This document shows, one piece after another, positions 9,983-21,180 of a stretch of 64,000 nt of DNA. A model generated the notes under the pieces. The model was given only the letters and a program-made list of their open reading frames with translations, had not been told where the DNA came from and ran no database searches. Every line of letters starts with the position of its first letter. The stretch's first letter is position 1. The stretch lies in the NCBI RefSeq assembly GCF_008831285.2, contig NC_045151.1, positions 3,779,544 to 3,843,543 on the forward strand. The letters run 5' to 3'. Both the position numbers and the translations under genes were made by a program. Source of the stretch: Nymphaea colorata (Eukaryota; Streptophyta; Magnoliopsida; Nymphaeales; Nymphaeaceae).

Positions 9983-9991
9983 AAACCCTAA
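9983..9991 (+). promoter_or_regulatory. Telo-box (AAACCCTAA) upstream of the RPL27a pseudogene
   Basis: AAACCCTAA lies 77 bases upstream of the ATG and is followed by a C/T-rich leader. Telo-boxes in this position are well known in plant ribosomal-protein promoters and 5' leaders. This supports the RPL27a assignment and suggests that promoter or leader sequence came along with the coding part. Confidence 0.55.
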
Positions 9992-10067
9992 CTCTAGTTT
10001 CTCTCTTCCGAACCGTCCTTCTCCCTCCGATTCCTGCCCCTCGCTCTCTCCCCCGCTGCCGGAGAAG

Positions 10068-10440
10068 ATGACGACCAGGTTGAAGAAGACAGGAAGAAGA
10101 GAGGTCATGTTAGCACCGGCACGGACATGTCGGCAAGCACCGGAAGCACACCGGTGGTCGGGGTAATGCTGGTGGCCTCCACCACCACTGGATCCTCTTC
10201 GACAAGTACCACCCTGGGTACTTCGGGAAGGTGGGGGTATGCGATACTTTCACAAGCTGAGGAACAAGTTCTACTGCCCCACCGTCAACATCGACAAGCT
10301 TTGGTCTCTCCTCCCGGGGACGCCAAGGAGAAGGCGTCGGCAGGCAACGCCCGCTCATTGACATCACCCAGTTCGGGTACTTCAAGGTGCTTGGCAAGGG
10401 GAACCTTCCCCCATCACAGCCCATTGTTGTCAAGGCAAAG
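10068..10440 (+). pseudogene. RPL27A: Cytosolic 60S ribosomal protein L27a (uL15) pseudogene, 3'-truncated
   Basis: Starting at the ATG at 10068, fragments in shifting frames spell out uL15 features. MTTRLKKT is followed by a KKRGHVS region, a Gly/His-rich HRKH...GGRGNAGG loop, the [18 protein letters not shown] region, then [38 protein letters not shown] and QPIVVKAK. uL15 is a core large-subunit protein of about 145 residues; about 120 codons are represented and the C-terminal ~25 are missing. Several one-base indels break the frame. The segment is strikingly GC-rich compared with its flanks, and no intron is visible, so it may be a retrocopy or a decayed gene of an intronless type. It stops exactly where a dispersed repeat module begins. 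Confidence 0.88.
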
Positions 10441-10887
10441 CAACACTACATGCATAAGTAAAAAAAACTCAGGTTTCAATATATCACAACAAGAATGACA
10501 ATTTTAGGTTTCAATATTGTTGTTAACATTTTTGATGTGTCTATCATGACAAGAATGACAATTTTAGATTTCAATATTATTGTTGACATCAGATGCCATT
10601 TATCATTTAACCAATTGTACATTCCAAACTTCATGTATTTGTATCTAAGTTTTCCTAACTTATGCATGTGCTTTAATTGAGATAATAGACTTGTCTAAAT
10701 GACCCTTCACATCCAACATTGCTTAAAAACTAGATGTCATAGATTTATACAATGGGTGATATAGTTCTAGCATTGGTGCAAAATTATTCAAATGTGCAAG
10801 TTATATGCACTTGTAAAAATTTTGTGCCACAACATATTTGATAACAGTAATGGAAATTTCAGATTTCAATATTAGTATTTGTGAATG

Positions 10888-10890
<3 letters not shown>
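10440..10890. repeat. Dispersed module R3, copy 1
   Basis: Carries two direct repeats of about 60 bp each starting aagaatgacaattttagg. The module recurs about ten times in the window. This copy abuts the RPL27a pseudogene. Confidence 0.8.

Positions 10891-10925
<35 letters not shown>
10890..10925. repeat. (AT)n microsatellite heading an R1 repeat
   Basis: AT run directly followed by gcattgactatgagacattt, the start of module R1. Confidence 0.95.
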
Positions 10926-10928
<3 letters not shown>

Positions 10929-12060
10929 TTGACTATGAGACATTTAATTAATTTCGTTATATGTTTAACAACATGTTACATATGAAATAAAATTTTCAAA
11001 AGATGAATGAGCTATATTCTATATTTTTATGAAAAAATTATTTCATGGCTTGTGAAGTGCTACATTAATTATTATTTATATTTTATTCCAAAGACGAAAA
11101 ATACTAATGTCGAACCTTGTGAATCACCAACTAATTGGCCAATCAGCCTATAAATTAGTTCTCATAGTCCTGATCCTCAATCAATATATGTGTAGTTAAA
11201 TGTGTCATGCTCCGTCCAAGCTCCTTTTTCACGAAGAGAAGTTAGGATTCAGTTGATATAAGGAAGAAGCTATTGAATATATATCATGTGCATCATATTT
11301 TCCATTACTTAAATCCATTTTTAGTTCTCTTTGTAATCCTCTATTTTTAAAATTGGATCAGTACTGGGTTTGAGATTCAACCATGAAACTTGATATCAAA
11401 TTCCTAACTCGTGGGATGTGAACTACTTCACTAGAATGATCTACTAAACAGTTTCAAATTTTACTATCTGTTGGACAAGAGTGATGGGTCGCTAGAACTC
11501 TAATTTACGTGAGGCCATATTGCTTATGGGAACCATTTTAGCACTTTTCTTTTATTGGAAGGACTGATGAATTTAAAATGACTGTCAAACTATCTCAAGA
11601 ATTTCGATGTGTTCAGTTATTGGCATAGCCTATCTCCACGGTTCATTCTCTATAAGGATATCAATGTATGTCCCATTTGGATTGGATAATCCCATTGAAG
11701 CTTCTGAGAAAATCTGATATGAGAAAAATTAATATAGGAAAAGGAAACCTAAATATAGAATAAGGAAACTGAAATGACTTCTGATTTAAGAATAGACATC
11801 AAATCTGGTTCAAATTCGGATTTAGGTATACCTAAATATGTAAAGGGATTCAGATTCAGAATAGATTTATTTTTAAGCGAATATACTATAACTAGTGCCC
11901 TTAGATTTTAAAAATCATGTTTGTGGGAGTTGTTGCATCAATCATATGTAATCGCACTACTGTGTAAATCCTCTTTGGAGATGATGTATTACAAATATTA
12001 TCTAATTGGTATGTATAGAGATACCATGAATGTTGTCTTCACATTTTGACAGGGATAAGA
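10926..12060. repeat. Module R1, long form, copy 1
   Basis: Begins right after the AT run, and continues past the ~350-bp core into a ~800-bp extension. The same long form occurs at 27438-28560, 29221-30480 and 41170-42360. No coding frame. Consistent with a non-autonomous transposable element or a piece of one. Confidence 0.75.
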
Positions 12061-12099
12061 TAGGAACCACAATTGAGCTACCTGTTTTGAGAAACGATG

Positions 12100-12430
12100 T
12101 TTTATGCAATATTCTGTGATGCCTCCTTCCCTCTTCCTCCCACCCAGCTGTGTTAAGTGGCATCCCTGGTTTAACATAGCTTGGGGGAGGGGCCGCCAAG
12201 ACTACACCAATTCTTGGGCTGCCGGTGGTGGCAGCAGAGATGGGTGGAATAATCCACCCATCTTTTGCTAACACAAAACGACGGATTTGGGGAGAGGAGA
12301 GTGAGGCTGCTGCCGGCACTTGGGATGAGGGATGGAGGAAGGGATTGAGAAAATCACAAAGGATGAAGGCATCGGGGAGAGAGAAGATGTTAAAATTACT
12401 GAAAAAAAACAAAGAAGCCAACGTCTAAGG
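12100..12430. repeat. GC-richer module with hairpin, copy 1
   Basis: Shared with 30965-31275 and 42650-42865. It contains the conserved tggtggcagcagagatgggt stretch. Open frames exist on both strands but are not conserved between copies, so I do not call a gene. It might be a captured leader or first exon. Confidence 0.6.
12143..12187. repeat. Imperfect hairpin (CCCAGCTGTGTTAA arms)
   Basis: Inverted arms with an approximately 14-base stem and a short loop. Degenerate version of the near-perfect hairpin at 30994-31036. Confidence 0.65.
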
Positions 12431-12505
12431 ATTCCGACCTAAAGATCAGATGGCTCAAATCAACTGTCACTTTTGACATATTAATACTAGAAGCATGGTT
12501 TAGTT

Positions 12506-12514
12506 TATATATAT

Positions 12515-12547
<33 letters not shown>

Positions 12548-12577
12548 TTTTTTATATATATATATATATATATATAT
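12506..12577. repeat. Interrupted (AT)n microsatellite
   Basis: AT runs separated by short T tracts. The homologous positions at ~31369 and ~42951 have different lengths. Confidence 0.95.
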
Positions 12578-12839
12578 CATGTCTCTTTATTTGTGGACCA
12601 ATCCTCTAAGCTATTGTAGTGTTTTTGTTACCAAATGCCCTCTTTAAGGCTTATTTAGTTTCCTACGAAGAAACGAGCATTGCATGCTTTGCATGTTCCC
12701 TTTTTAAAAAATGTAAACATGGTTTAGGGCTGGCAAGTTAGGGTGGTCGTATGTCAATCATACATTGCCAAAAAAAGCATGTATCTTCTTATCATTATGT
12801 GATTGGAACCATTAAATACTTAAGTAGTGTTAGACAAGA

Positions 12840-13400
12840 AGAAAATTATGTTTTACAATACATAGCCACACCTTTGTCTTAATATCACCTACCATAGCCA
12901 TTCCTACACTCCTTTTTGGCGACCCCATGACCTTATTCTATTCTAGTGCTGGATAATTTTCAGTCATACACTGACCTTGATGGGACCTTCACTCCCCACC
13001 AATCATGCTACACCTCATTCAAAAACCAATTTTTAAGCAAAACATATTAAACATAACAGAAAGAGAATGTTTGTATGTCTGAAAAGACCAAACTTCTCCC
13101 TAACACACTTTCACCATTAGATCAAAATGCAATGGTAAAATTATTGTAAAAAAGATCACCATAAATAGTGTCAGTATCATAAAATTAGTTTAGTATTCCA
13201 TGAATCTATTTCAATGGTTATGGTAGTTTGATGAATCACTAAAGGTAGTGTTTCATGAACTATCCTAAACTTATTACAACTTGACAACACTCTTGTTCCA
13301 ATTGCTAAACAACTCTTCAAAAAATTTTAAAAAAGAGATAACATATAAAGCTTGTTTGTGTTTTTTACCATTGGCTGGGTACTGCAGGGAATGGGTTTGT
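12840..13400. repeat. Dispersed module R4, copy 1
   Basis: Marked by gaccttattctattctagtg, then a ccttgatgggaccttcactc segment. Repeated at about 17950, 22860, 31630, 39700, 43260, 51080 and 55980. No coding potential; likely a non-autonomous element. Confidence 0.75.
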
Positions 13401-14640
13401 CATAGCCGGACAACTAGAACTCATGTCTAGATCTTCCTTTCACAAATATTTTTGAAAAACTGGATAAATAAAGAAAAAAAGAAAAAAAAAACATAATAAA
13501 TGAGCCTGAGCCGTACCATGGCTTGGTCTTGAGAGTGGATATTGTTGAGCACCACGCAAGAGCTCATGCAACACATCATCCATTTATACATTTACTTTTT
13601 ACAATTTTGATTTGAGCCCCATAACTTTGGATATATTCCTATAAATGAGCTTCATTTTTCTCCTCAACTTTTGTATATCTACTCGTGTGGTGTGGTGGCT
13701 TGATTTTATTCACTCTAGTATAAGGAGGCAAAAAAAAAAAAAAAAACATAATAAATGAGCGGCTCACGTATTTAGGTCCATCCAACTCCAGTATTGAATT
13801 AAAGTTAGGTATCTCCGCCCTTGGCAGCAGGTAAATGAGCCGCTCACATCCATTTCCATCATTTCTTCCCTTAGGAGAGGGAGAGAGAGGTATTGGTGTG
13901 TCTATTTCGCCTGACTTTTTCCTATTTCAGCTTTCCCTCTTGTTCCTCTCTTTGGCACTCATAAGATTTAAATTTTGTGTGTGGACAACAATCTGCTCTC
14001 TTTCCTATACTGAAAACAATCACAGATAGCTTGCTTCGGCCCTTATATTGTCAAAATGTATGTTCAATGAATTGGCTGCAAACTCAATGCTTGTGTTCCG
14101 TTCTATGGGACCATGTCCATCAAATTCTTCCATAGCAATATTGTTGTTCCATATTGAGTGGGACATGGAAATGGTTCTCTTCACCATCCATGCCATGTGG
14201 ACAACTGTATGATTTTTTAAAGAAAAGTTCCAATGCATGCTGCCTGCAGGTTCTCGAAGTTGTTAGAAATAAATTTTAGGGTCCTTTGGTTTAATAAAAA
14301 TTGCATGATTGATTCTTTATGCCTTGGAATGTGGATCATTATGTGCCTGCCCTTGCTTGAACTTTTGAGTGATGGTGAGCAAATCATGTGAACGATCAAT
14401 GTGCTTAGAGGAGATTCATAAGAATAAATAATGTGAATAAAATGAGAAAATTAATTTCAAAATTTGAAACAGTCCATACAATTTTAATTCAAAATCAAAT
14501 TCCAGAAAAGGATAATGCCAAAACTATAACAAAATTGCAAGACTGAAAAATTAAGCCTTGGTCCGTGGCGCTATTGAAGAACTTGGAGTAATCGTGAACA
14601 CGTTTAACAAGTACTAGAAAACTAGCTAGAGTAGTCAGCC
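13400..14640. repeat. Non-coding block shared with 35640-36440 and 47270-48050
   Basis: Three well-conserved copies, including a purine run (agagggagagagag) near 13875 and the segment around ttatattgtcaaaatgtatg. The open frames in it differ between copies, so no gene is called. Confidence 0.6.
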
Positions 14641-14739
14641 AGAATATATATATATATATATAATGCTTTTCATCTCAAAAAGGTGATTTAGTAAAATGTA
14701 AAGAGGAAGACAGACATGATAAGGTTATATGCAAAATGA

Positions 14740-15186
14740 ATGAGGTATAACAAGGCTTTTGTACTTCACTTGATGAAGACTTCGGGAAAACAGTTAGCCA
14801 GCTGCACCCACGACTCCATGAGACAAGCAATTATGTACAATGTAAGAACATTGGCAATAAGACAGTGGTGGATCTTCTCAATCCATTGGAAAGCTGAAAA
14901 TGGTAAAGGAAGCAAGAATTCACATGGTATGTATAATTCTTTTGCAATTGTAAGCAAAAGTACTGATTGTTCCATGTTTCCATTAGTGACGAAACAGTCT
15001 TTCAGTCACATTCAGTACTTTTGCTTAAAAAAAATCAGACAGTAGAATAATCTACATGCCATCTGAATTCTTGCTTTCTTTTCCATTTTCAGCTTGTCAA
15101 TTGATTGAGGATGCTAATGTTCTTACATTGTGTCTACCTGTCTCATGGAGGCACTAATCTTGACTAACTGTCTTCCTATACCTCAT
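14740..15186. mobile_element. Foldback element FB1
   Basis: Two inverted arms of about 190 bp. The left arm (14740-14945) matches the reverse complement of 15050-15186. The centre is a smaller palindrome with GCAAAAGTACTGA against its complement around 14953-15026. Both outer ends read ATGAGGTA. No open frame is conserved. Confidence 0.75.
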
Positions 15187-15380
15187 TCACATATTCAAGA
15201 ACTTTATAAAGAGGTTCAATCTGACTGAGAAGGATGGACAATGGATTTTCACTAGTATCAGATACGTATCATTGGTCAGTTAGTCTGCTTTACTGAGTAG
15301 ATCACCCACGTGTGCTTTCCAAACTTTCTCTAACTCATGCAGAGCCATTATTCAGAGGCAGAAAAGGCTCTCCAGATTTC

Positions 15381-15430
<50 letters not shown>
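15381..15430. repeat. (AT)n microsatellite heading an R1 repeat
   Basis: Runs directly into tacgtgcattgatcatgaca, the R1 start. Confidence 0.95.
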
Positions 15431-15432
<2 letters not shown>

Positions 15433-15745
15433 CGTGCATTGATCATGACACATTTAATTAATTGTGTTACATGGTTAACAAGGTGTTACTTATAAATATA
15501 AATTTCATAATATTTTTACGAATAAATTATGTCATCCCTTGTGAAGTACTTGAATGGTATATAATTTACAATTTTACGCCAAAGAAAAAAATATGTGGAA
15601 CCTTGTGAACTCCCTATTAAATCGATCAATCGGCCAATAACTCAGTTCTCATTGTCCACAAGCTCAATGTATCGTGCATATTCCAAGCTTGTTTCACAAA
15701 GAGAAAAGTTAGGATTTCAGTTAATACAAGAAGCATCAGGAAGAT
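15431..15745. repeat. Module R1, copy 2
   Basis: Core R1 sequence: gacatttaattaatt, then the ccttgtgaagtact and agttaggatttcag landmarks. Confidence 0.8.
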
Positions 15746-16248
15746 TAAAAAAGTTAAAACAAGAGTGAAATTAACTCTAGATATTTTATGTGGTTGGGTA
15801 ATTTTCTCAGTCGGCCATCTTGGAAATATCAACAACTAAAATGAATATTTATGGATCTCAAACCTACCAATATATACATCACTGAGAAAAAAAAAGAGAT
15901 TTATTAAACAACATTACGTAGATTCTGGATAAAAAAATTATTGGTTCACAATATACCAGCTGCAAGGGTTAAAGAATTCATACAAAGAAATTTTTACAGT
16001 TCAAACAAATTATTTTATAAATTATCTTCTTGTTCATTAGAAAAACATGTCACATAATTTTCTTACACACTTGTTTACACATTAACAATGTTTTGTTATA
16101 TAATTAAATCTGGCTAGTTAAAACTCTAAGTGTTTTTAACAGACCAAAGACTCTAGGCTTGTTTAGTAGCTTTAAAGCTTTATGTTTTTGAGTGCCATGA
16201 AAAATCAAAGAAATGAAACCAATATCTATAATAATAATGATATATATG

Positions 16249-16250
<2 letters not shown>
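15746..16250. other. Non-coding spacer inside unit A
   Basis: Collinear with 37190-37720 and 48660-49165. No coding frame or further module recognised. Confidence 0.5.
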
Positions 16251-16251
<1 letters not shown>

Positions 16252-16290
<39 letters not shown>

Positions 16291-16440
16291 GATCATAAAA
16301 CATTTATTAATTTCATTACATGGTTAACTAGGTGTCACTTATAAATAAATTTTTCAAAATGGTGAACAATTTATAATTTATATTTACAAGGAAAAATAAT
16401 GTCATACCTTGTGAAGTACTAGAATTATCAATATAAGACT
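16252..16440. repeat. (GT)n microsatellite plus truncated R1, copy 3
   Basis: A GT run (16252-16290) directly precedes ttgatcataaaacatttatt, the R1 head. The copy ends after the cttgtgaagtactagaat landmark. Confidence 0.8.
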
Positions 16441-16509
16441 CTAAGCTGGTTTAATAGCATTAAAGCTTTTATGTTTTTTACTGCCATGAAAAATTAAAGA
16501 AATGAAACC

Positions 16510-16600
16510 AATATCTAAAATATTTTGGAATATATATATATATACATATATATATATTATATATATATATATATATGTATTCCAAAATATTTTACATATA
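16510..16600. repeat. AT microsatellite inside an inverted repeat
   Basis: Arms CTAAAATATTTTGGAATA (left) and TATTCCAAAATATTTT (right) flank an AT-rich core, so the whole stretch can form a cruciform. Homologues lie at 38020-38130, 38255-38310, 49425-49485 and 49605-49660. Confidence 0.8.
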
Positions 16601-16611
16601 TATATGTGTGT

Positions 16612-16790
16612 GTTACATGCATTGATTATGAAACATTTTTTAACTTCACTACATGGTTAATGAGCTGTCACTTATAAAAATGAATTTTTCAAAAGGGTGA
16701 ACAATAGGCCAATATATGTTGAACCATGTGACCCACCAACTAATTGACCAATCAGCCAATATATATGTACATCTATATAGTTGTGTCAAC
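16612..16790. repeat. Module R1, copy 4 (truncated)
   Basis: Begins after a short GT run with tacatgcattgattatgaaa. It skips the central part of R1 and ends in the accaactaattgaccaatc region. Confidence 0.7.
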
Positions 16791-17164
16791 ACAAAATCAC
16801 GTCTTAAATTTTCTCACTTTTGACAAATAGTAGCTTTAAGGATATGTACTGGTTAATTAAGTAAAGTAGGTAACTGGAAGATGAATTTGAGAAACTCCAA
16901 TAGTGAAGGATGTGTCAGACTAATATAGCTGATAAGATAACGATGTTTAAGGAAAAATATCTAAATACTAGCCGAACATGATGTTCGGACAACACAAACA
17001 GAAAATAAGCATATGAATAAGATATGAATTGAAGCAACTGAAAAGCTGTAGACAACAAAGCATCCTTCCAGTTAGACTATAAATTTAAAGAGAGAGGAAA
17101 AGAAAGAGAGATCTGATTAAATTTTAATTATTCACGAAAAAGAGTGACACAAAGAGAGAGAGAG

Positions 17165-17665
17165 AGACATCTTCCCATTCATGTCCTTGATCAGATTGAA
17201 GCCAGAGAGATTTCCGACTTTCTTCAATGCTTTTCTCCATTTCCTCACCTCCGCTTGGTCTTGCTTCTTGTTGGATTGAAGATCCTTAAATGCAGATTTG
17301 AAGGGCCAGTTCTGGTTGCCGGTGCTAGAAGTTTCCACGACAAGGCCGGCACTATCTCCTTCCCGCACTCCACACTTTTGGTCACCTATTTTAAGCACCA
17401 TTTAGATTATGCAAACCATTTGCATAAGATGAGGACAAACATCTTGGACCTCTCTATGTATTCAAATAGTTTCTCGATATCCTCCTCCTTTTCCAACCTT
17501 CCATTGTCTATGAAGGTGGGAATACCATGCTCCTCAAGGCCCTCATAAAGATGTCCAATCAAACAATTTCTGGTTTCTTCACCCCAGATGCTGAGAAACA
17601 CTTCAAACAAAGATCCACCACTCTTGGTGAAGATAGTGAAGGAGTTAATGGCTCCAACCCTTCCC
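17165..17665 (-). pseudogene. TIR-domain resistance-gene exon, fragment A
   Basis: In minus sense, an N-terminal SFTIFTKSGG-like lead is followed by FEVFLSIWGEETRN (TIR box 1), EEHGIPTFID, LEKEEDIEKLFEYIERSK and LILCKWFA. In-frame stops lie after CKWFA and again after SKWCLK. A different frame then gives FKSAFKDLQSNKKQ and ALKKVGNLSGFNLIKDMNG, the end of a plant TIR domain. TIR domains act as NADases in TNL immune receptors in the cytoplasm. No NB-ARC or LRR sequence follows. The exon is broken by stops and by a loss between the SVEC region and NQNW, which is shared with copies B and C. Confidence 0.85.
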
Positions 17666-17949
17666 CTGCCTCCATGTTTCCTCTAATTCCTCTATTAACA
17701 TTTTTTTTGGTAGAAAATTTCCTCAAAGCACCAGAGGACATCTTCCTGCAAGAAATCCTTGATTCGTTGATGGAAGACATGACAAAAGAGAACCCAATGT
17801 TCCTCTTACCAAATGCTGATTTGGCTTCCTAGCAAACAAGTAGCATTCCGTATTTGGCTAAGGCAGGCAAATTGAGGTTGTATATCCCACTCCTAGAGTG
17901 TCCAGAAAAGGCATTTATGTTCTTTGCATTATGCTATCAAGCACATCAA

Positions 17950-18420
17950 CCAGTGTTAGATAAGAAGAACACTATTTTTATACTATACATTTCCAAAACC
18001 CCAAATTTTCTAGCCAGACGTGTCTCTTCATATCACCCTACCATAACCATTGATACACGCCCTTTCTTGCGACCTTATGACCTTATTCTATTCTAGTGCC
18101 AAATAAAAAATCTGTCAAGGTCACCCATATGGACCTTGACTCCCACCAAACACACTGCACCAAATTCACAATGCAAATTTTAAGCAATGTAGATTGAACA
18201 TAACAGAAAGAAAATGTTTGGATGTCCAAAACGGCCAAACAGCCCCTTAACACAGATTTATTTTAATGATAAAATTAGAGTAAAAGGAAAGCCCCATAAG
18301 ACTTGATTGGCATCATAAACACTAGTTTAGTATTTCATAAATCTATTGCAAAGATTGTGATAGTTTGATGAAACATAAAAAATGACGTTCCATGAAATAT
18401 ATTATTACTATTAATGCAAA
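17950..18420. repeat. Dispersed module R4, copy 2
   Basis: Same landmarks as at 12840, followed by a gtttgg-type stretch. Lies downstream of the TIR fragment in every unit. Confidence 0.7.
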
Positions 18421-19968
18421 TTCATCAAACTCATGTTGCAAACACCTCAAAAAAAATAAAAAAGGAAAAATGGATGGGCAATTTTCTTGTAAGGGCCCAA
18501 CAAACAGACGTTACATGTTCCAGTACTGTATTTGTTCCAATGCACACTACTAGGCACACCAACCCACATCCATTCTGTTTGATTAACGAACCATTTGTCA
18601 ATATTGAAAGAACCCGATTATGCATCCTTGGTTCCAATCATTCACCACGTTTTCATTACTAATAAAAAACAGCATTGCTATATCTAGTGAAGGCATGTGT
18701 GCCTTCATTTTATTTTATTTTTGCAAATATAAACTTCTGTTTTGAAATACTGATTACAAAATCTAAATATGTGCCTCCACATTTCCTTTAAAAAAAATTG
18801 TCTTCGACCAAAGCAGGTTATGTACGCCACAGTGCATGAAATTTTCATGCTAACATAGATCATTACAAAAATACTCCTGGTTAATAAAAAAGGCTTTTTA
18901 TAGAGATAGAAAATCTGAAGGAAATTAAAAGTCTAAAAAATATATTTTTTTAGACAATTTCCACAACATTGCAACTCCTACCATGTTTTCTCTTTACCGT
19001 ATATGTGTTACATGCACAAACCAGTGCACTTAACTAACCGAGTCTTTAATTGCCCGCTCAAAGGCCACACTTGATAACCTTTTGATTTGCCTGTTTCCAT
19101 TTGAGCACAAATGCTGGCATTCATAATCTGCTCAAAGGTCATGCTTGAATGATTGATTTTTTTAAAAAATGAAATTCTTATGATTTTTTTCTTTGAGTGA
19201 GTGGGAGGTAATTTGCAACATACTATCCTGAAAAGAGACCCAAAATCCTCCCCATGCCCCCTGCTTAGGGGTCATGAACTACTTCAGCTTCAACTATGGC
19301 AGAACTGCACCCTTCAACTTAGCTACCATGTTCCACCACTTAAGACGCATAAGCATAATACCTATGTAAATTGAACTAAAGACCTGCATTTTCATGGTCC
19401 CAAACATGACCAGTTTTGCTGTGCCTTTTGAGGCAACCAATTCTTATGTGTAAAAGCTACAATGACAATACTATAATTTTGTAAACTTTACATCTTCAAA
19501 TACATAGATCTCAAGTCAATCTCCCTCCCATCCGGCTTGACATCCTAAAATTTGAGGTATAATGTATACAAGGATTTAAATCTTCTAAAGTCTTAGATAA
19601 TTGGAAGCATCTCGAAAGAAATACTTACGTGTTAGCAGCTTGACCATCCTTCTCACTTCCTACAAATCTAACACGTGTAACATCATCCCCCTCTTGGCAT
19701 ATGCCTTTTATCATCTTTAGTTTTTAGAATTTTCATTTGAGACTCCTACTTCAAATACAATCCCACAAATAAGCATCAATTTTTCTCCTCATTTGTGTGT
19801 CCACTCGTGTGGGGGTCACTTTAATTTATTCAATCTTGTATGTGGAGAAATGAAGAAGCAAAAAAAGACACCACAAATCATCACCAATGCTACATGTATA
19901 TCATTAAGGTGATTTAGTAGAATGTAAAGAAAGACAAACACGATAAGGTTATTTTCTATGCAAAATAA
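18421..19968. other. Non-coding part of unit A, shared with 51560-53170
   Basis: Collinear in two copies, and partly a third time at 59015-59530. No coding frame is conserved. The cactcgtgtggg segment near 19803, which precedes foldback elements elsewhere, lies at its end. Confidence 0.55.
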
Positions 19969-20530
19969 GTGAGTCATAACATTGCTTTTGTGCTTCACTT
20001 TGTTGGAATTTTGGGAAGACAGTTAGTTTCCTGCACCCAAGACTCCATGTGCAGGAAATATACACTATATAAGAACGTAAAGCAATAATGGGTCTTTGTC
20101 AATCCATTGAGAAGCTGAAGATGGCAAGGAAGCAACAATTAACAAGGTATGTATAAGTCTATTGTACTTGTAAGCAAAAGTCTGAATGTTTCATCACTAC
20201 TACGGGAACTATGTAATCTCAAAACCCGTAGCTTCTTTTCCTCAATTGAGTGAGTCCAACATGTCTCATGGTCCCAATAGCGATGAAAAAATGTCGTTCA
20301 GCTAAGTGATCCCATTCACAATCCTGACAGTACAATAGAATTAATCTACATGCCTTTTGAATTCTTGCTTTCTTTTCCATTGTCAGCTTCTCAATAGATA
20401 GGGAAAGACCCATCAACATGTTATTGCTAATGTTCTTACGTTGTGTCTATCTGTCTCATGGAAGCTTGGGTAACCCTGACTATCTTCCTGAAGTCTAAAT
20501 CAAGTGATTTTACAAAACCTTTTGCCTCAT
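19969..20530. mobile_element. Foldback element FB2
   Basis: Left arm carries cttcactttgttgg and gaagctgaagatgg. The right arm is its reverse complement (ccattgtcagcttctcaat; ctatcttcctgaagtct). Centre contains tgtaagcaaaagtctg. Confidence 0.7.
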
Positions 20531-20589
20531 TCACATATTCAAGAACTTTATGAAGACAATCTGACTAAAGGATATACAACAAGGTGACA

Positions 20590-21180
20590 TTAGTATGAAA
20601 TGCTTAAAACTTGAGTCACTCTTATCAAGCTCAGAATGATACTTGGATTTGTCCTTCAACAACCAAATTTGTAGAAAAAATTTATGTGAGCAGTAAGATA
20701 TTGGAAAATAACATTTCATGCAACATTATATGCTTAAGTCAAAAACGTAGGTTCTGATGTATCAAAACAGTAATGGCCATTTCAGGTTCCATATTGTTCT
20801 TGCCATTTTATTATATATATGACAAGAATGATGATTTAAGGTTTCAACATTATTGTTGACATCAGAGGCCACTTGTCATTTACCACTACTAATTGTGCAT
20901 TCCAAACTTCATGTATTTGAATCTAAATTTTGCTAATTATGCTTGTGCTTTATTTGAGAGAATAGAGTTGGCAAAAGGACTTCTCACATCCTACATTGTC
21001 TAAAAATAAGATGTCATAGACTTATACAACGGTGATATAGTTCTAGTACTTGTGCAGCATAATATTTAAATTTGGAAGCTATACAGAAAAATAAAAAAGT
21101 TTTTGTCACAATGTATTTGATAACAGTAATAGAAATGTTAGACTTTAATATTAGTATTTTCTGCATTGAATGATATATAT
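20590..21180. repeat. Module R3, copy 2, ending in AT tract
   Basis: Landmarks gatacttggatttgtccttc, a repeated aatgatgatttaaggtttca variant and gataacagtaatagaaatg, then AT runs at ~21173-21216. Confidence 0.75.

Noticed and set aside
10110-10498. Long frames on both strands over the RPL27a region
   Set aside because: They are out-of-frame readings of the GC-rich ribosomal pseudogene.
12002-12428. 139-codon minus frame and plus frame in the GC-richer module
   Set aside because: The frames are not kept in the duplicate copies at 30965 and 42650, so no coding constraint is visible.
14740-15045. 101-codon plus frame in a foldback element
   Set aside because: Lies across the arm of an inverted repeat; other copies of the element have different, broken frames.
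17144-17832. Plus-strand frames over the TIR fragment
   Set aside because: Antisense shadows of the TIR exon; the recognisable motifs are on the minus strand.
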